Shown: positions 1 to 12,740, counted from the first letter of the stretch. The stretch: DNA of 64,000 nucleotides from Hymenobacter montanus (GCF_014699115.1 NZ_JACXAD010000020.1:1-64000), one strand, 5' to 3'. Program-made: numbers and translations. Notes: generated from the letters alone by a model not told the origin.

Positions 1-141
1 ACCAGGCCTGCGCGGCCCTGCTAAGAGCGGTGGCGCACGTAACCGCGGAGCCTTCGCCAGCCGGTTAAGTGAGTCGGCCCGCCGTACCCGACCGCCAGGG
101 CGGGGCACGACGGGCCGGCGCGGGCCGCGGCGAAGCGCGAG

Positions 142-600
142 CTAAATCGCCACGTTGGGGCGAGGTAGCTCGTTGTAGTTGAGGAAGGCATTACTTTCCT
201 CTTTGATGCGCTCGCGGGGCAGGCCATCCTTTACACCTTGCGAGATTTTGCGCACGAGCACGCCCACGATGGCCTTGCGGAAGCCGAGCTTCTCGGCCAT
301 CATGATGCAAAATTCCATCTCGGTTTCGTCGACCACGCCATCGGCGAGCATCATGTCGACCAAGTCGAAAATTTGGTCAAATCGTTCGGAGTCGGTGGTG
401 GGGAGGTCGTTGCTAGCCCCTTTCGCGCCGGATACCAAGGCCTTTACCTCGGAGGATCCGATGCCGTTTTTCTTGCCTACGGCCAGTATAAAGTTCATTT
501 CTCGAGCATCGATGTGACCATCGGCTTTCGCCAGGGCCGCGAGGTTTAGTAGATGGCTCTTGATTTTCTTGGACTGGTCATTCTCAAAAAAGCCGAACAT
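142..600 (-). CDS. TerB-like (tellurite resistance TerB domain) protein
   Basis: A 152-residue, all-helical, soluble protein starting MFGFFENDQS. Its body reads as one TerB-type domain: an early acidic segment (ALAKADGHIDARE) and a second one (LADGVVDETEMEF) are spaced like the two metal-binding helix pairs of that family. The role of stand-alone TerB proteins is unclear; they are linked to metal and stress responses. It faces away from pfkA, with about 235 bp between the two starts. No signal peptide or membrane segment is seen. The family call is by pattern; the biological role is unknown. Confidence 0.7.
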   Translation of the reverse strand: MFGFFENDQSKKIKSHLLNLAALAKADGHIDAREMNFILAVGKKNGIGSSEVKALVSGAKGASNDLPTTDSERFDQIFDLVDMMLADGVVDETEMEFCIMMAEKLGFRKAIVGVLVRKISQGVKDGLPRERIKEESNAFLNYNELPRPNVAI

Positions 601-835
601 AAGAGGTAGGAATTAACGAGTGAGGGATAGATGATGAGCCCTTAGGCCGATGCAGGCAGGTAAGTTATACTGAAAACCGGCTAGTTGTTCTTTAGGGCCT
701 ACGTGAGATGTAAAAAAAAGATAACCTCTACGCTACCGAATATTTGGGAAAGGGGGAGCGGGTTTGCATTCGTTTCGCCAACTTTGCGGGGTTTGGGCGC
801 CACCGGAGTGTCCGCTTGCTCATAAGAAAGGTCAA

Positions 836-1807
836 ATGAAGAGAATAGGAGTATTTACCAGTGGCGGCGATTCGCCGGGCATGAACGCGGCCATTCGGGC
901 GGTGGTGCGCACGGCGACGTATCACGGTATTGAAGTATACGGCATTATGCGCGGCTACAGCGGCATGATTAAGGGGGAGTTCGTGCGCTTGGATTCAGCC
1001 TCGGTATCGAACACCGTGCAGAAAGGCGGCACCATCCTGAAATCGGCCCGCAGCCAGAAGTTTATGACCAAGGAAGGCCGTCAACAGGCTTTCGACCAGC
1101 TCGTGAACCATGGCATTGAGGGCCTGGTGGCCATCGGCGGCAACGGCACGTTTACCGGGGCCATGATTTTTGAGGAGGAGTTCGGCATTCCGACCGTGGG
1201 AGCGCCGGGCACCATCGACAACGACCTGTTTGGCACCGACTACACTATTGGCTACGATACGGCCGTGAACACGGCCCTGGAGTGCATCGATAAAATCCGC
1301 GATACGGCCGACTCGCACGACCGCTGCTTTTTTGTGGAAGTAATGGGCCGGGACTCCGGCTACATCGCCATCCCGTGCGCCATCGGCGGCGGCGCCGAAA
1401 TCGTGATGATTCCGGAAACCCAGATGAGTGTGGACGTCGTCATCGAAACCCTGCAATCGGGCTGGCGCCGCTCCAAAACTTCTTTTATCGTCATCGTGGC
1501 CGAAGGGGAAGAGGAAGGCAACGCCACGCACACGGCCGCCCGCGTGAAGGAGGCCATTCCGCAGCTCGACACCCGCGTTACGGTTATTGGGCACATTCAG
1601 CGCGGTGGTTCCCCCACGGCCGCCGACCGCTTGCTGGGCTCCCAAATCGGCATCGCCGCCGTGGAAGGGCTCATGAACGGGATGCGGAACGTAATGGCCG
1701 GCATTGTCGATCGAAAGCTGGTATACACCCCGTTCGTGGATACCATCAACAAGAAAAAGCTGATCAACCAGAGCTTCATGCGGATGGTGGAAATTCTGTC
1801 GGTTTAA
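836..1807 (+). CDS. pfkA: ATP-dependent 6-phosphofructokinase
   Basis: Phosphorylates fructose 6-phosphate to fructose 1,6-bisphosphate, the committed step of glycolysis, in the cytoplasm. The 323-residue length is normal for bacterial PfkA. The N-terminal GGDSPGMNAAIR loop, the PGTIDND catalytic segment and MGRDSGYIA substrate-binding motif are all present. The reading frame stays open 72 nt further upstream, but family alignment fixes the start at the ATG at 836 (MKRIGVFTSGGD). A CAACTTTG sequence at 779-786 resembles a Bacteroidota -7 element and would place transcription start about 45 nt upstream of the ATG. Confidence 0.96.
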   Translation: MKRIGVFTSGGDSPGMNAAIRAVVRTATYHGIEVYGIMRGYSGMIKGEFVRLDSASVSNTVQKGGTILKSARSQKFMTKEGRQQAFDQLVNHGIEGLVAIGGNGTFTGAMIFEEEFGIPTVGAPGTIDNDLFGTDYTIGYDTAVNTALECIDKIRDTADSHDRCFFVEVMGRDSGYIAIPCAIGGGAEIVMIPETQMSVDVVIETLQSGWRRSKTSFIVIVAEGEEEGNATHTAARVKEAIPQLDTRVTVIGHIQRGGSPTAADRLLGSQIGIAAVEGLMNGMRNVMAGIVDRKLVYTPFVDTINKKKLINQSFMRMVEILSV

Positions 1808-1847
1808 GTAGCCGGTCAAAAGTGATGGTATAGAAAAGCGGTCATGC

Positions 1848-1881
1848 TGAGCATGGCGTTCTAATGAGCATGGCGTTCTAA
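1848..1881. repeat. 17-bp tandem duplication
   Basis: Two perfect head-to-tail copies of tgagcatggcgttctaa lie between the 3' ends of pfkA and miaA. The surrounding 180 bp also repeats the word gttcta. Neither copy overlaps a gene. Confidence 0.8.
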
Positions 1882-1989
1882 GGGGCATTTTAGCAAAAGC
1901 CAAACACGTTCTAAGGCTACACACCGGAAGAACAATATCCCGCTGAGCCGGCGTCCGGAGAGTCACGGCCGGGCGTTCTATTTTATTGC

Positions 1990-2916
1990 CTACTTGCCTA
2001 GCTCTACCCATTGGTACGCCGCGTCGCGCCGCAGCCACGTGAGCTGACGCTTGGCGTACCGGCGCGTGTTCCGTTGCAGCAGACGTACGGCTTCGGCCCA
2101 GTCGTAGGCGCCGTCGAGGTAGCCGAATATTTCCTGGTAGCCCACCGTTTGCAGGGCGTGGTGGTGGCGATACGGGAGCAAGCCCCGTACTTCCTCAAGT
2201 AAGCCGGCCGCCAGCATGTGCTCCACCCGTTGGTTGATGCGTTCGTACAGCTCGGCGCGCTCGCGGGTGAGGGCCACTTTTACCGTGCGAAAGAGCGGGT
2301 CTGGGGGGGAGGGTTCGTGGGTGTGGAAGCTGGAGAATGGCCGGCCCGTAGCGCGGGTAATTTCCAGGGCTCGCACCACGCGCTGGGGGTTCTGGCGGTC
2401 GATGCGGGCGTGGGCCACGGGGTCGGTGGCGGCTAGCTCGGCCACCAGGTGGGGCAGGCCGTGGGCGGCCAGCTCGGCGTGCAGCCGGGCCCGAATTTCG
2501 GGAGGTACGGCGGGCAGCTCGTCGAGCCCATCGGTTACGGCTTGCACGTAAAGGCCCGAGCCCCCGGTGAGAATAACCAGCGGGTATTGCTGAAACAGGG
2601 TCGTGAGCACCGCCCGGCAGTCGGTAGCAAAGCGGCCGGCGCTGTAATCCTCGCCGATGCTGTGGCTGTCGATGAAGTGATGGGGCACCCCTTGCATCTC
2701 GGCCGGCGTCGGCTTGGCCGTGCCAATGCTCAGCTCCCGGAAAAACTGGCGCGAGTCGGCCGAGACAATTTCGGTCTGGAAATGCTGGGCCAGCTGCACG
2801 CACAAGGCCGTTTTACCCACGGCGGTGGGGCCGGCAATGGTGAGCAGCACCGGCCGGGGGTCGGCGGCGGTGGGCCCAAGAGGGGGAAGCTGGGAGCTTA
2901 ACTCTGGAATGGACAT
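1990..2916 (-). CDS. miaA: tRNA dimethylallyltransferase
   Basis: Transfers the dimethylallyl group from DMAPP to N6 of A37 in tRNAs reading UNN codons. The 308-residue protein has the P-loop GPTAVGKTAL near residue 29, the SADSRQFF and GTAKP motifs that follow it, and the usual C-terminal segment ending in RQLTWLRRD. It lies 43 bp downstream of the glycosyltransferase gene on the same strand and may be co-transcribed with it. It converges with pfkA. Confidence 0.95.
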   Translation of the reverse strand: MSIPELSSQLPPLGPTAADPRPVLLTIAGPTAVGKTALCVQLAQHFQTEIVSADSRQFFRELSIGTAKPTPAEMQGVPHHFIDSHSIGEDYSAGRFATDCRAVLTTLFQQYPLVILTGGSGLYVQAVTDGLDELPAVPPEIRARLHAELAAHGLPHLVAELAATDPVAHARIDRQNPQRVVRALEITRATGRPFSSFHTHEPSPPDPLFRTVKVALTRERAELYERINQRVEHMLAAGLLEEVRGLLPYRHHHALQTVGYQEIFGYLDGAYDWAEAVRLLQRNTRRYAKRQLTWLRRDAAYQWVELGK

Positions 2917-2959
2917 GAGGCGAACTGTTGGGGTGGGGGACCTTACCCACCTTTCATCT

Positions 2960-4117
2960 TCAATGCTTAGGGGCGAGGAGCTCCTGATACAATTTCAGGA
3001 GTACCTGCTCTTCGTGCTGCCAGCTGAGCTGGTGGCGCGCCCGGCGGCAGTTGGCGGCCAGGTGCTGGTAGCGGGCGGGCTCGTCGCGCAGCAGGCGGTT
3101 GAGTGCCGCCGCCAAGGTGGCCGGGTGCAGGTCGGCCACCAGCTCGGCCACGTCGAACTGGTCATTCAGGGCCCGGTATTCGGGGAAGTCGATGAGCACC
3201 TGCGGGATACCAGCGTGGACGTAGTCGAAGAACTTGTTAGCCAGAGAATAGTAGTAGCTCAGGCCAATGTTTTCCAGCAGCATGATGCCCACGGCCGCGT
3301 GGCGGGTTACCTCGCGCAGCGCTTCCGGTAGCACGAAGCCGCGGAACTCTACCTGCCCTACCGGGTCCGAGCCCGAAGCCAGCAGCCCTAGTTCGGCGGC
3401 CTGGGCCCGCAAAGCCGCCGACAAGTCGCCTTCACCGCAAATGACCAGCCGGCCGGCCACCTGGGGCATGGCTTGGAGCAGGCTCTCCAGGCCGCGGCCC
3501 ACGTTCAGGGCCCCTTGGTAGAGCAGGTAGCCGCCCGAGGGGGGCGGCGGCTCCGACCCGGTGGGCGGTCCGGGTTCGGGCTCGCGCAGGCGGCTCACGT
3601 TGCGTACCACCGCGAAGGGCCGCCCGTAGCGCTGCTCAAACACCTGCGCCAGGGCCGGACCCACGGTGTAGGCCAAGTGGGCACGGGGCACGATGAAGCG
3701 CTCCACTGCGCGCCACAAGCGCTGCACGGCCGGCCGGGCCACTACTTCGGGCACTTCCGTAAACAGCTCGTGGGCGTCGTACACGAAGGGCTGGCCGCCG
3801 AGCCGGGCCCGCAGCCACACGGGCAGGGCCGTGTCGAGGTCGGCGGCGCACCAGGCGGCGGCTTTTTGCCCCAGCAGGTAGAAAAACAGCCGCAGGTTAT
3901 ATTCCAGATAGAAAAGCTTGCCCCGCTGGAACCATCCGCGCAAGCGGTGCTGCTGGTAGGGCTGCGGGGTGAGGGGCGGGGAGGTGGGGCGCTGCCAGCC
4001 CACCAGTTGTACCTGATAGCCAGCGGTGGCCAGGCTGCCGCAGATACGTTGCATGCGCTGGTCGAAACACAGGTCGGTGGTGACGGCGAAGAGCAGCCGC
4101 CCGGGAGAATTGGGCAA
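2960..4117 (-). CDS. Glycosyltransferase, GT4-like
   Basis: A 385-residue cytoplasmic glycosyltransferase with the two Rossmann-like halves of the GT-B fold. The N-terminus (VTTDLCFDQRMQRI) is typical of Bacteroidota GT4 enzymes. The C-terminal half carries the donor-binding region (GLSYYYSLANKFFDYVHAG), followed by the E/D-containing segment. Sugar donor and acceptor cannot be told from sequence; there are no neighbouring polysaccharide genes. It precedes miaA on the same strand. Confidence 0.8.
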   Translation of the reverse strand: MPNSPGRLLFAVTTDLCFDQRMQRICGSLATAGYQVQLVGWQRPTSPPLTPQPYQQHRLRGWFQRGKLFYLEYNLRLFFYLLGQKAAAWCAADLDTALPVWLRARLGGQPFVYDAHELFTEVPEVVARPAVQRLWRAVERFIVPRAHLAYTVGPALAQVFEQRYGRPFAVVRNVSRLREPEPGPPTGSEPPPPSGGYLLYQGALNVGRGLESLLQAMPQVAGRLVICGEGDLSAALRAQAAELGLLASGSDPVGQVEFRGFVLPEALREVTRHAAVGIMLLENIGLSYYYSLANKFFDYVHAGIPQVLIDFPEYRALNDQFDVAELVADLHPATLAAALNRLLRDEPARYQHLAANCRRARHQLSWQHEEQVLLKLYQELLAPKH

Positions 4118-4240
4118 AAGTCAGAGAGCGTAAACCGCCGGAAAGCAGATGCACATTATTTATTTTAGCCAAATTTACGCTCGAGCTCGTTGGTCAGACG
4201 GCTATCTTAGCAGGAATATTCGCAGAATACTACATTGGCT

Positions 4241-7930
<3,690 letters not shown>

Positions 7931-7979
7931 TGACGGCGCTTTTCTTTTAATCTACCCTATGTCACCACTCTTTAATCCC

Positions 7980-8372
7980 ATGACCATGTCCGCCGACTCC
8001 CCAGCCAAAACCATCCTTATTGCCGAAGACAGCTCGGTTATTCTCAACCTCACCCGTAAAATTCTCGAATTGCAGAAGTACAAGATTGTACTGGCCAAGA
8101 ACGGCGGCGAAGTCATGAAGCAATTAGAAAATAATCCTGTTGACTGCGTGTTGATGGATATTAATATTCCTATCAAGGATGGAATGCAGTGCACCCGCGA
8201 GATTCGCGCCCACGCTGATGCGAAAATTAACGCCCTGCCCGTTATTGCCATCACGGGCAACGCCAACAACTATTCGATGGAACAGTTTCGGGAGGCTGGC
8301 GTAACCGACTACCTGCCCAAACCGCTCGACTTTGATGCCCTGGTGCGCGTGGTGAGGCAGTACGTGAGCTAG
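7980..8372 (+). CDS. Stand-alone response regulator receiver
   Basis: A single CheY-like receiver with no output domain. The acidic pair (AEDSS), phosphoacceptor Asp in CVLMDINIPIKDG and the conserved Lys in YLPKPLDF are present. It starts about 50 bp after the hybrid kinase stop and is probably in one operon, acting as receiver in the same phosphorelay. ATG codons at 7959, 7980 and 7986 are all possible starts; 7980 leaves a normal short lead into the domain. Confidence 0.88.
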   Translation: MTMSADSPAKTILIAEDSSVILNLTRKILELQKYKIVLAKNGGEVMKQLENNPVDCVLMDINIPIKDGMQCTREIRAHADAKINALPVIAITGNANNYSMEQFREAGVTDYLPKPLDFDALVRVVRQYVS

Positions 8373-8521
8373 TTGAGCAGCCAGGAGGAACAAGCGCGGA
8401 GGCCGTCCGTCCGGGCCGATAGCTTTGGTTCCGGTCCACGGAGCTAGCTTGGGGCTTTACGGCGTAAGCCAGCCTTATTGGCTCCTGCGTTTTACCTCCT
8501 GGCTTTCACTTTCTGATCGAC

Positions 8522-9289
8522 ATGCAAGTAACGTTTTTAGGTACTGGTACTTCTTCCGGGGTGCCGATGATTGGCTGCACCTGCGAGGTATGCCGCTCGC
8601 TCGACCACCGCGACCAGCGGCTGCGGGTGTCGGTTCACCTGGCCATCGGGGAGCGCAGCTTCGTTGTTGACTCGGGCCCGGATTTCCGCCAGCAGATGCT
8701 GCGCGCCCGGATTACCCACCTCGACGCGTTGCTTTTCACTCACGAGCACAAGGACCACACCGCCGGCCTTGACGATATTCGGGCCTTTAATTTCCGCCAG
8801 CAGATGGACATGCCGGTGTTCGGCGAGCCCCGCGTATTGGAGCAACTGCAGCGGGAGTTTTCCTATATTTTCGCCGAGCATAAATACCCGGGCGTGCCCC
8901 GCGTTATTCTGCATCCCATTGAGCGCGACGACGAGCCGTTTGAGGTGTTGGGCGTGGCCGTACAGCCCCTGCGGGCCCTGCACCACAAGCTGCCCGTGCT
9001 GGGCTTCCGCATCGGAGGGTTCTGCTACCTCACCGATGCCAACCACATCGGTCCCGAAACCCAGGCGCAGCTGCGCGATGCCGACGTTATCGTGCTGAAT
9101 GCGTTGCGACGTGAGCCGCATATTTCGCACTTCACGCTGGCTCAGGCCATTGAGGTACTGACCGAGGCCAAGCCCAAACGGGCTTTTCTCACGCACATCA
9201 GCCACCAAATGGGCCGGCATCACGACGTGGAAGCCGAGCTGCCGCCCTGGATTCGGCTGGCGTACGACGGGCTGAAGCTGGAGGTGTAG
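8522..9289 (+). CDS. MBL-fold metallohydrolase (PhnP-like)
   Basis: A 255-residue metallo-beta-lactamase-fold enzyme of the PhnP / cyclic phosphodiesterase type. It opens with MQVTFLGTGTSSGVP, has a Cys pair (GCTCEVC) that may bind structural zinc, and the metal-binding THEHKDHTAGLDD motif. Later metal ligands lie in YLTDANHI and THISHQMG. The substrate is probably a phosphodiester, but this cannot be fixed by sequence. It is followed 105 bp later by the NFACT gene on the same strand. Confidence 0.88.
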   Translation: MQVTFLGTGTSSGVPMIGCTCEVCRSLDHRDQRLRVSVHLAIGERSFVVDSGPDFRQQMLRARITHLDALLFTHEHKDHTAGLDDIRAFNFRQQMDMPVFGEPRVLEQLQREFSYIFAEHKYPGVPRVILHPIERDDEPFEVLGVAVQPLRALHHKLPVLGFRIGGFCYLTDANHIGPETQAQLRDADVIVLNALRREPHISHFTLAQAIEVLTEAKPKRAFLTHISHQMGRHHDVEAELPPWIRLAYDGLKLEV

Positions 9290-9394
9290 CACCCATATCA
9301 CAGGCGGCGGCCCCACCAAAGCTCAGAATGAGTAGCCCCGCCCTGCCACGACGCCGCGCCGGCAACACCCTGTTCGTGCTTCTATCCCGCGCCT

Positions 9395-11032
9395 ATGCAC
9401 ACCAATTACTACTTCCTGCGCCAACTGGCTTCGGCCCTCACCGAGCGGCTGCGCGGCTACCGCGTGGCCGTGTGCTTCTCGCAGGAAAAAGACGAGCTGG
9501 TAATTGGCCTGGCCAACGGCACCGCCGAATTTTGGCTGAAGGCTCAGCTGGGGGCAGCCTTCCCGGCGCTGGCCCTGCCCGAAACCTTCCAGCGGGCCCG
9601 GGCCAACTCCGTAGATCTATTTCCGGATTTGCTGGGCCAGCAAGTTGAGACCATCGCCGCCTGGCCGCAGGACCGGGTGCTGCAAGTGAATTTCCGGAGG
9701 GGGGCCCGCTTGCTGCTTAAGCTCTACGGCCCGCGCCCAAACGCCATTTTCCGAACCGCGCCGGACGCCCCCGCCCAGCTTTTTCAGCAAAAGCTGCTGG
9801 CCGACGGCACCCTGTGCCCCGTATTTGCCCTGCCCGCGCCATCCATCCCATTCGCGCCATCTATCCCGCCCGCGCCGTCCACAAAATCCGACCAATCCGA
9901 AAAATCCGAGCGAATCCGTGGTTCAGATCCCGGCAAGCTCCCGCCCCCGCTGGCGGACCTGCCCGCCCGCTACCTGCGCCTGAACGGCTACGACCCGGCC
10001 CCACCCGAAACCAAAACCCGGCTGGTGAACCAAGTGCTGGCCCAGCTGGAAAAGCCGCCTCACTATTACCTGCTGCGGCTCGACGGCCGCACCCGGCTCA
10101 GCCTGCTGCCCCTGGGCGAGGTGCTGGCAACGCTCCCCGGCGACGACCCCGTCGGGGCGTTGCGCCAGTTCATGCCCCTGGCCCTGAGTCGCCGCGCCCT
10201 GGAGCAGGAAACCAAGCAACTGCGCCAACTGCTGGAGCGCCGCGCCGCCGAAGCCGGCACGGCGGCGGCCCACGCCCGGCGGCGCCTGCACGCCCTGGCC
10301 CACGAGGGCGGCTACCGCCACACCGCCGACCTCATCATGGCGCACCTGCACGCCATTCCCGCCGGGGCGACCCAGGTTGAGGTGCTGGATTTCTACACGA
10401 ACCAGCCCCGGCTCATCAAGTTAAAACCCACCGAAAAGCCGCAGCGCACGGCCGAAAACCTCTACCGCAAAGGCAAAAACCAGCAAATTGAGGAGCGCCA
10501 GCTCACCGAGCGCGTTGCTCGGCGCGAAGCCGAAGCCCTCACGGCCCTGGAGCGCCTCGAAGAGCTCGACACCCTGCCGGCCCTGGCCGAGCTGCGCGGC
10601 CTGCGGGCCTGGCGTAAGCAGCACGGCCTCGACCCGGTGCCTACCGCCGCTAAAGCAGCTGCCGAGTTGCCATTCAAGGTATTTGAAGACCGGGGGTTCA
10701 CCATTCTCGTGGGGCGGAATGCGGCCAACAATGACCTCCTGACCCAGAAGTACGCCCATAAGGACGACCTCTGGCTGCACGCCAAGGACGTCACCGGCTC
10801 GCACGTCGTCATCCGGCACCGGGCCGGGCAGCCGGTGCCCGAGCCGGTGGTGGAGCACGCCGCTATGCTGGCCGGCTGGTATTCCCGCCGTCAGCACGAC
10901 TCGCTGTGCCCGGTGACGGTGACGCCCAAAAAATTCGTACGCAAGCCCAAAGGAGCCTTGCCCGGCCAAGTCGTGGTGGAGCGGGAGCGGGTAGTGCTGG
11001 TAAAACCCGGCAACCCCTTCGACACCCCGTAG
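9395..11032 (+). CDS. NFACT family protein (RqcH/Rqc2-like)
   Basis: In bacteria RqcH binds stalled 50S-peptidyl-tRNA complexes and adds alanine tails that mark nascent chains for degradation. This 545-residue protein has the NFACT-N region (starting MHTNYYFLRQ) with D93-R94 in the place of the family's DR motif, a coiled-coil middle part (about 270-400), and the C-terminal NFACT-R (DUF814) domain with NNDLLTQKYAHKDDLWLHAK. Residues about 148-178 are a low-complexity Pro/Ser insert made from repeat-like DNA (see separate entry). The membership is firm; the quality-control role is inferred from family. Confidence 0.88.
   Translation: MHTNYYFLRQLASALTERLRGYRVAVCFSQEKDELVIGLANGTAEFWLKAQLGAAFPALALPETFQRARANSVDLFPDLLGQQVETIAAWPQDRVLQVNFRRGARLLLKLYGPRPNAIFRTAPDAPAQLFQQKLLADGTLCPVFALPAPSIPFAPSIPPAPSTKSDQSEKSERIRGSDPGKLPPPLADLPARYLRLNGYDPAPPETKTRLVNQVLAQLEKPPHYYLLRLDGRTRLSLLPLGEVLATLPGDDPVGALRQFMPLALSRRALEQETKQLRQLLERRAAEAGTAAAHARRRLHALAHEGGYRHTADLIMAHLHAIPAGATQVEVLDFYTNQPRLIKLKPTEKPQRTAENLYRKGKNQQIEERQLTERVARREAEALTALERLEELDTLPALAELRGLRAWRKQHGLDPVPTAAKAAAELPFKVFEDRGFTILVGRNAANNDLLTQKYAHKDDLWLHAKDVTGSHVVIRHRAGQPVPEPVVEHAAMLAGWYSRRQHDSLCPVTVTPKKFVRKPKGALPGQVVVERERVVLVKPGNPFDTP
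9826..9935 (+). repeat. In-frame repeat-like insertion within the NFACT gene
   Basis: Within the NFACT coding sequence there are three near-copies of a cgccatc(c/t)atccc unit, followed by repeats of aatccg (four times in about 40 bp) ending in gaatccgtggttcag. It encodes a Pro/Ser/Ala then Lys/Ser/Glu-rich linker with no family equivalent. It looks like an intergenic repeat captured in frame between the N domain and the coiled coil. Confidence 0.6.
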
Positions 11033-11126
11033 CCGCTTTTGCGGCGCCCTGTTCAAGGAGCACGCGGCCAACCTAGTGCACGGAATTCCGTGCGGCCATT
11101 CTGGCAGGGCCCGGGCCCTCAGCAAT

Positions 11127-11158
11127 AAGGCCCGCTCCGGGTTAACGGAACGGGCCTT
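11127..11158. terminator. Bidirectional hairpin terminator
   Basis: Arms aaggcccgctccg and cggaacgggcctt pair over 13 bp with one wobble around a ggttaa loop. It sits between the NFACT stop (+) and the tRNA-Leu 3' end (-), so it can end both transcripts. Confidence 0.8.
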
Positions 11159-11169
11159 AGTTGTTTGCG

Positions 11170-11251
11170 TGCGCGCGGGGAGATTCGAACTCCCACACCC
11201 GAAGGCACCACCCCCTCAAGATGGCGTGTCTACCAGTTTCACCACGTGCGC
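11170..11251 (-). tRNA. tRNA-Leu (anticodon GAG)
   Basis: An 82-nt class II tRNA read on the minus strand. It has the D-arm (GUGAAACUGGUAGACAC), the anticodon stem CCAUC/GGUGG with loop UUGAGGG (anticodon GAG, reading CUC/CUU), a long variable arm (UGCCUUCGGGUGU) as expected for Leu, and T-arm GGGAG-UUCGAAU-CUCCC. Discriminator is A and CCA is not encoded. The acceptor stem has one A-C mismatch (5-68). Confidence 0.92.
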
Positions 11252-11446
11252 AAAAAGAGCAACTAAACCGGGCAATTCGGCCGAAACCGGCTTCGCTGAG
11301 GCGGCGAAGCGGGTGCAAAGATAGCCCATGCATTTGGGCCACACAACCATCAAAGTGCCTTTTTCATCAATTCTCCACCATTCGGTACCTTACCTTGCAC
11401 ATCCGTAGGGCGATACGGAATAATTTTCCCTAAACGACTCCCAGCC

Positions 11447-11911
11447 ATGAATCCCTCTGAAATTCCTTCGAATGACTCTTTTTTTGGCCGTTTCGCCGAG
11501 CGCATCACCAAGTTTTCGGGCTCTACGGCCGCCTTTGTCGGGGCGGCGGGCACGGTGGTAGTGTGGGCGGCAACGGGGCCGTTATTTCATTACTCTGAAA
11601 CGTGGCAGCTGGTCATCAACACGGGCACTACCATCATCACCTTCTTGATGGTATTCCTCATTCAGCGGGCCCAAAATAAGGATTCTCTGGTGTTGCACCT
11701 TAAGCTGAACGAGCTGATTGCCGCCACACGGGGAGCCAGTAACCGTCTCATCAATGCCCAGGATTTTTCAGAGAAGGAAATCGCAACCCTGCACAACTTC
11801 TACTGCCGGCTGGTTGAGTTGGCCAAGCAAGACGCCGATCTGGGCAAAACGCACTCCGTGGAAGAAGCCGAGGATAATCACAGCGAGAAGCTGGCTGCGC
11901 ATGAGGAATGA
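11447..11911 (+). CDS. Low-affinity iron permease family protein
   Basis: A 154-residue membrane protein of the low-affinity iron permease family (PF04120). Two transmembrane helices are visible (about 26-48 and 57-76), the second ending in the characteristic FLIQRAQNKD segment, followed by a cytoplasmic LHLKLNELIAAT helix and an acidic His-containing tail. Iron transport by bacterial members is assumed from fungal relatives rather than shown. It converges with dps and lies close to a VIT-type transporter, which supports a metal role. Confidence 0.82.
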   Translation: MNPSEIPSNDSFFGRFAERITKFSGSTAAFVGAAGTVVVWAATGPLFHYSETWQLVINTGTTIITFLMVFLIQRAQNKDSLVLHLKLNELIAATRGASNRLINAQDFSEKEIATLHNFYCRLVELAKQDADLGKTHSVEEAEDNHSEKLAAHEE

Positions 11912-11935
11912 GGGGCCTTTCGATTCACTGAAAGC

Positions 11936-11996
11936 AAGAGTGGGCTTAATGCCTGGAGTGCGCAATTCGCACAACTCAAGCATCAAGCCCACTCTT
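11936..11996. terminator. Large bidirectional hairpin between iron permease and dps
   Basis: Outer arms aagagtgggctt and aagcccactctt match perfectly, with atgc/gcat continuing the stem. Inside is a second perfect hairpin, gtgcg-caatt-cgcac. It lies between the two convergent genes and can terminate both. Confidence 0.85.
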
Positions 11997-12017
11997 CGAA
12001 ACCAGTAACTCGTTTGC

Positions 12018-12740
12018 TTATTCAGCCTGAATGAGCGGCGAGTCCACCACGTGTTCCGACACAAACCACACTTGCATCTCATTGGTGCGGATGAGCTGGC
12101 TCACGATGAGGTCGTTGGTGCCATCGTCGCCGCTCTTGTCGGCTTTGTCAGCGTAGTCATGGCAGTTTTCCAGCAGAATGCGGTGGCCGTCGAGCAGGCG
12201 CGATACCTGCACCGGCGCTTCCTCGCGGTCGCGCGGCACCCGGGGAATGCTGCTCAGCTCGGCTACGTCGTGGGCCATCGCCACGGCTACGCCCCCCAGA
12301 ATTTGAATGCGCTCGGCAATGGCGTCGACCAGGATGGCTTGCTCTTCGTAGTGCTTGTCGAACAGTAGATGTAGCTGATAGAAAGTAGGCCCGACCACTT
12401 GCCAATGGTGTTTTTTGTACATGTCGCGCAGCGTAATGGTGTCGGCCAGCAGTTGGTTAAGCATGGTCACGCTTTCCTGGCGGGTGGCTTCCTCCAGGCC
12501 GATGGGCAGGCGCTGGCTCACGGTGCCGTAGCGCTGGGTGGGGGAGGGGGCGTGCTGCTGCTGGTTCAGGCGCGGCTGAATATCGACGACGGCGTTGCTG
12601 CCCACGCCTTTGCCGACGTTGCCGCCGGCAATGCTTTTGCCGTTGCTGCTGGCGCCGGCCGCGGTTTTCTTGGCGGCCGGAGCCGGGGCGTTCTTGAGGG
12701 CTGCGCCTTTGGGGGCCGTAGCTTTGGCGATGGATGCCAT
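12018..12740 (-). CDS. dps: Dps-family ferroxidase/DNA-protection protein with basic N-terminal tail
   Basis: Dps dodecamers oxidise and store iron and shield DNA under stress. The ferritin-like domain is in the C-terminal two thirds and keeps the ferroxidase ligands (HHWQVVG, then LFDKHYEEQAILVDAIAERI). The first ~75 residues are a low-complexity Ala/Lys/Gly/Ser tail (MASIAKATAPKGAALKNAPA) absent from short Dps proteins; such basic tails usually bind DNA. At 240 residues it is longer than the usual 160-190. Neighbours on both sides are iron-transport families. Confidence 0.92.
   Translation of the reverse strand: MASIAKATAPKGAALKNAPAPAAKKTAAGASSNGKSIAGGNVGKGVGSNAVVDIQPRLNQQQHAPSPTQRYGTVSQRLPIGLEEATRQESVTMLNQLLADTITLRDMYKKHHWQVVGPTFYQLHLLFDKHYEEQAILVDAIAERIQILGGVAVAMAHDVAELSSIPRVPRDREEAPVQVSRLLDGHRILLENCHDYADKADKSGDDGTNDLIVSQLIRTNEMQVWFVSEHVVDSPLIQAE

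Noticed and set aside
995..2038. A 347-codon minus-strand frame across pfkA
   Set aside because: Overlaps a fully conserved phosphofructokinase and has no recognisable domain.
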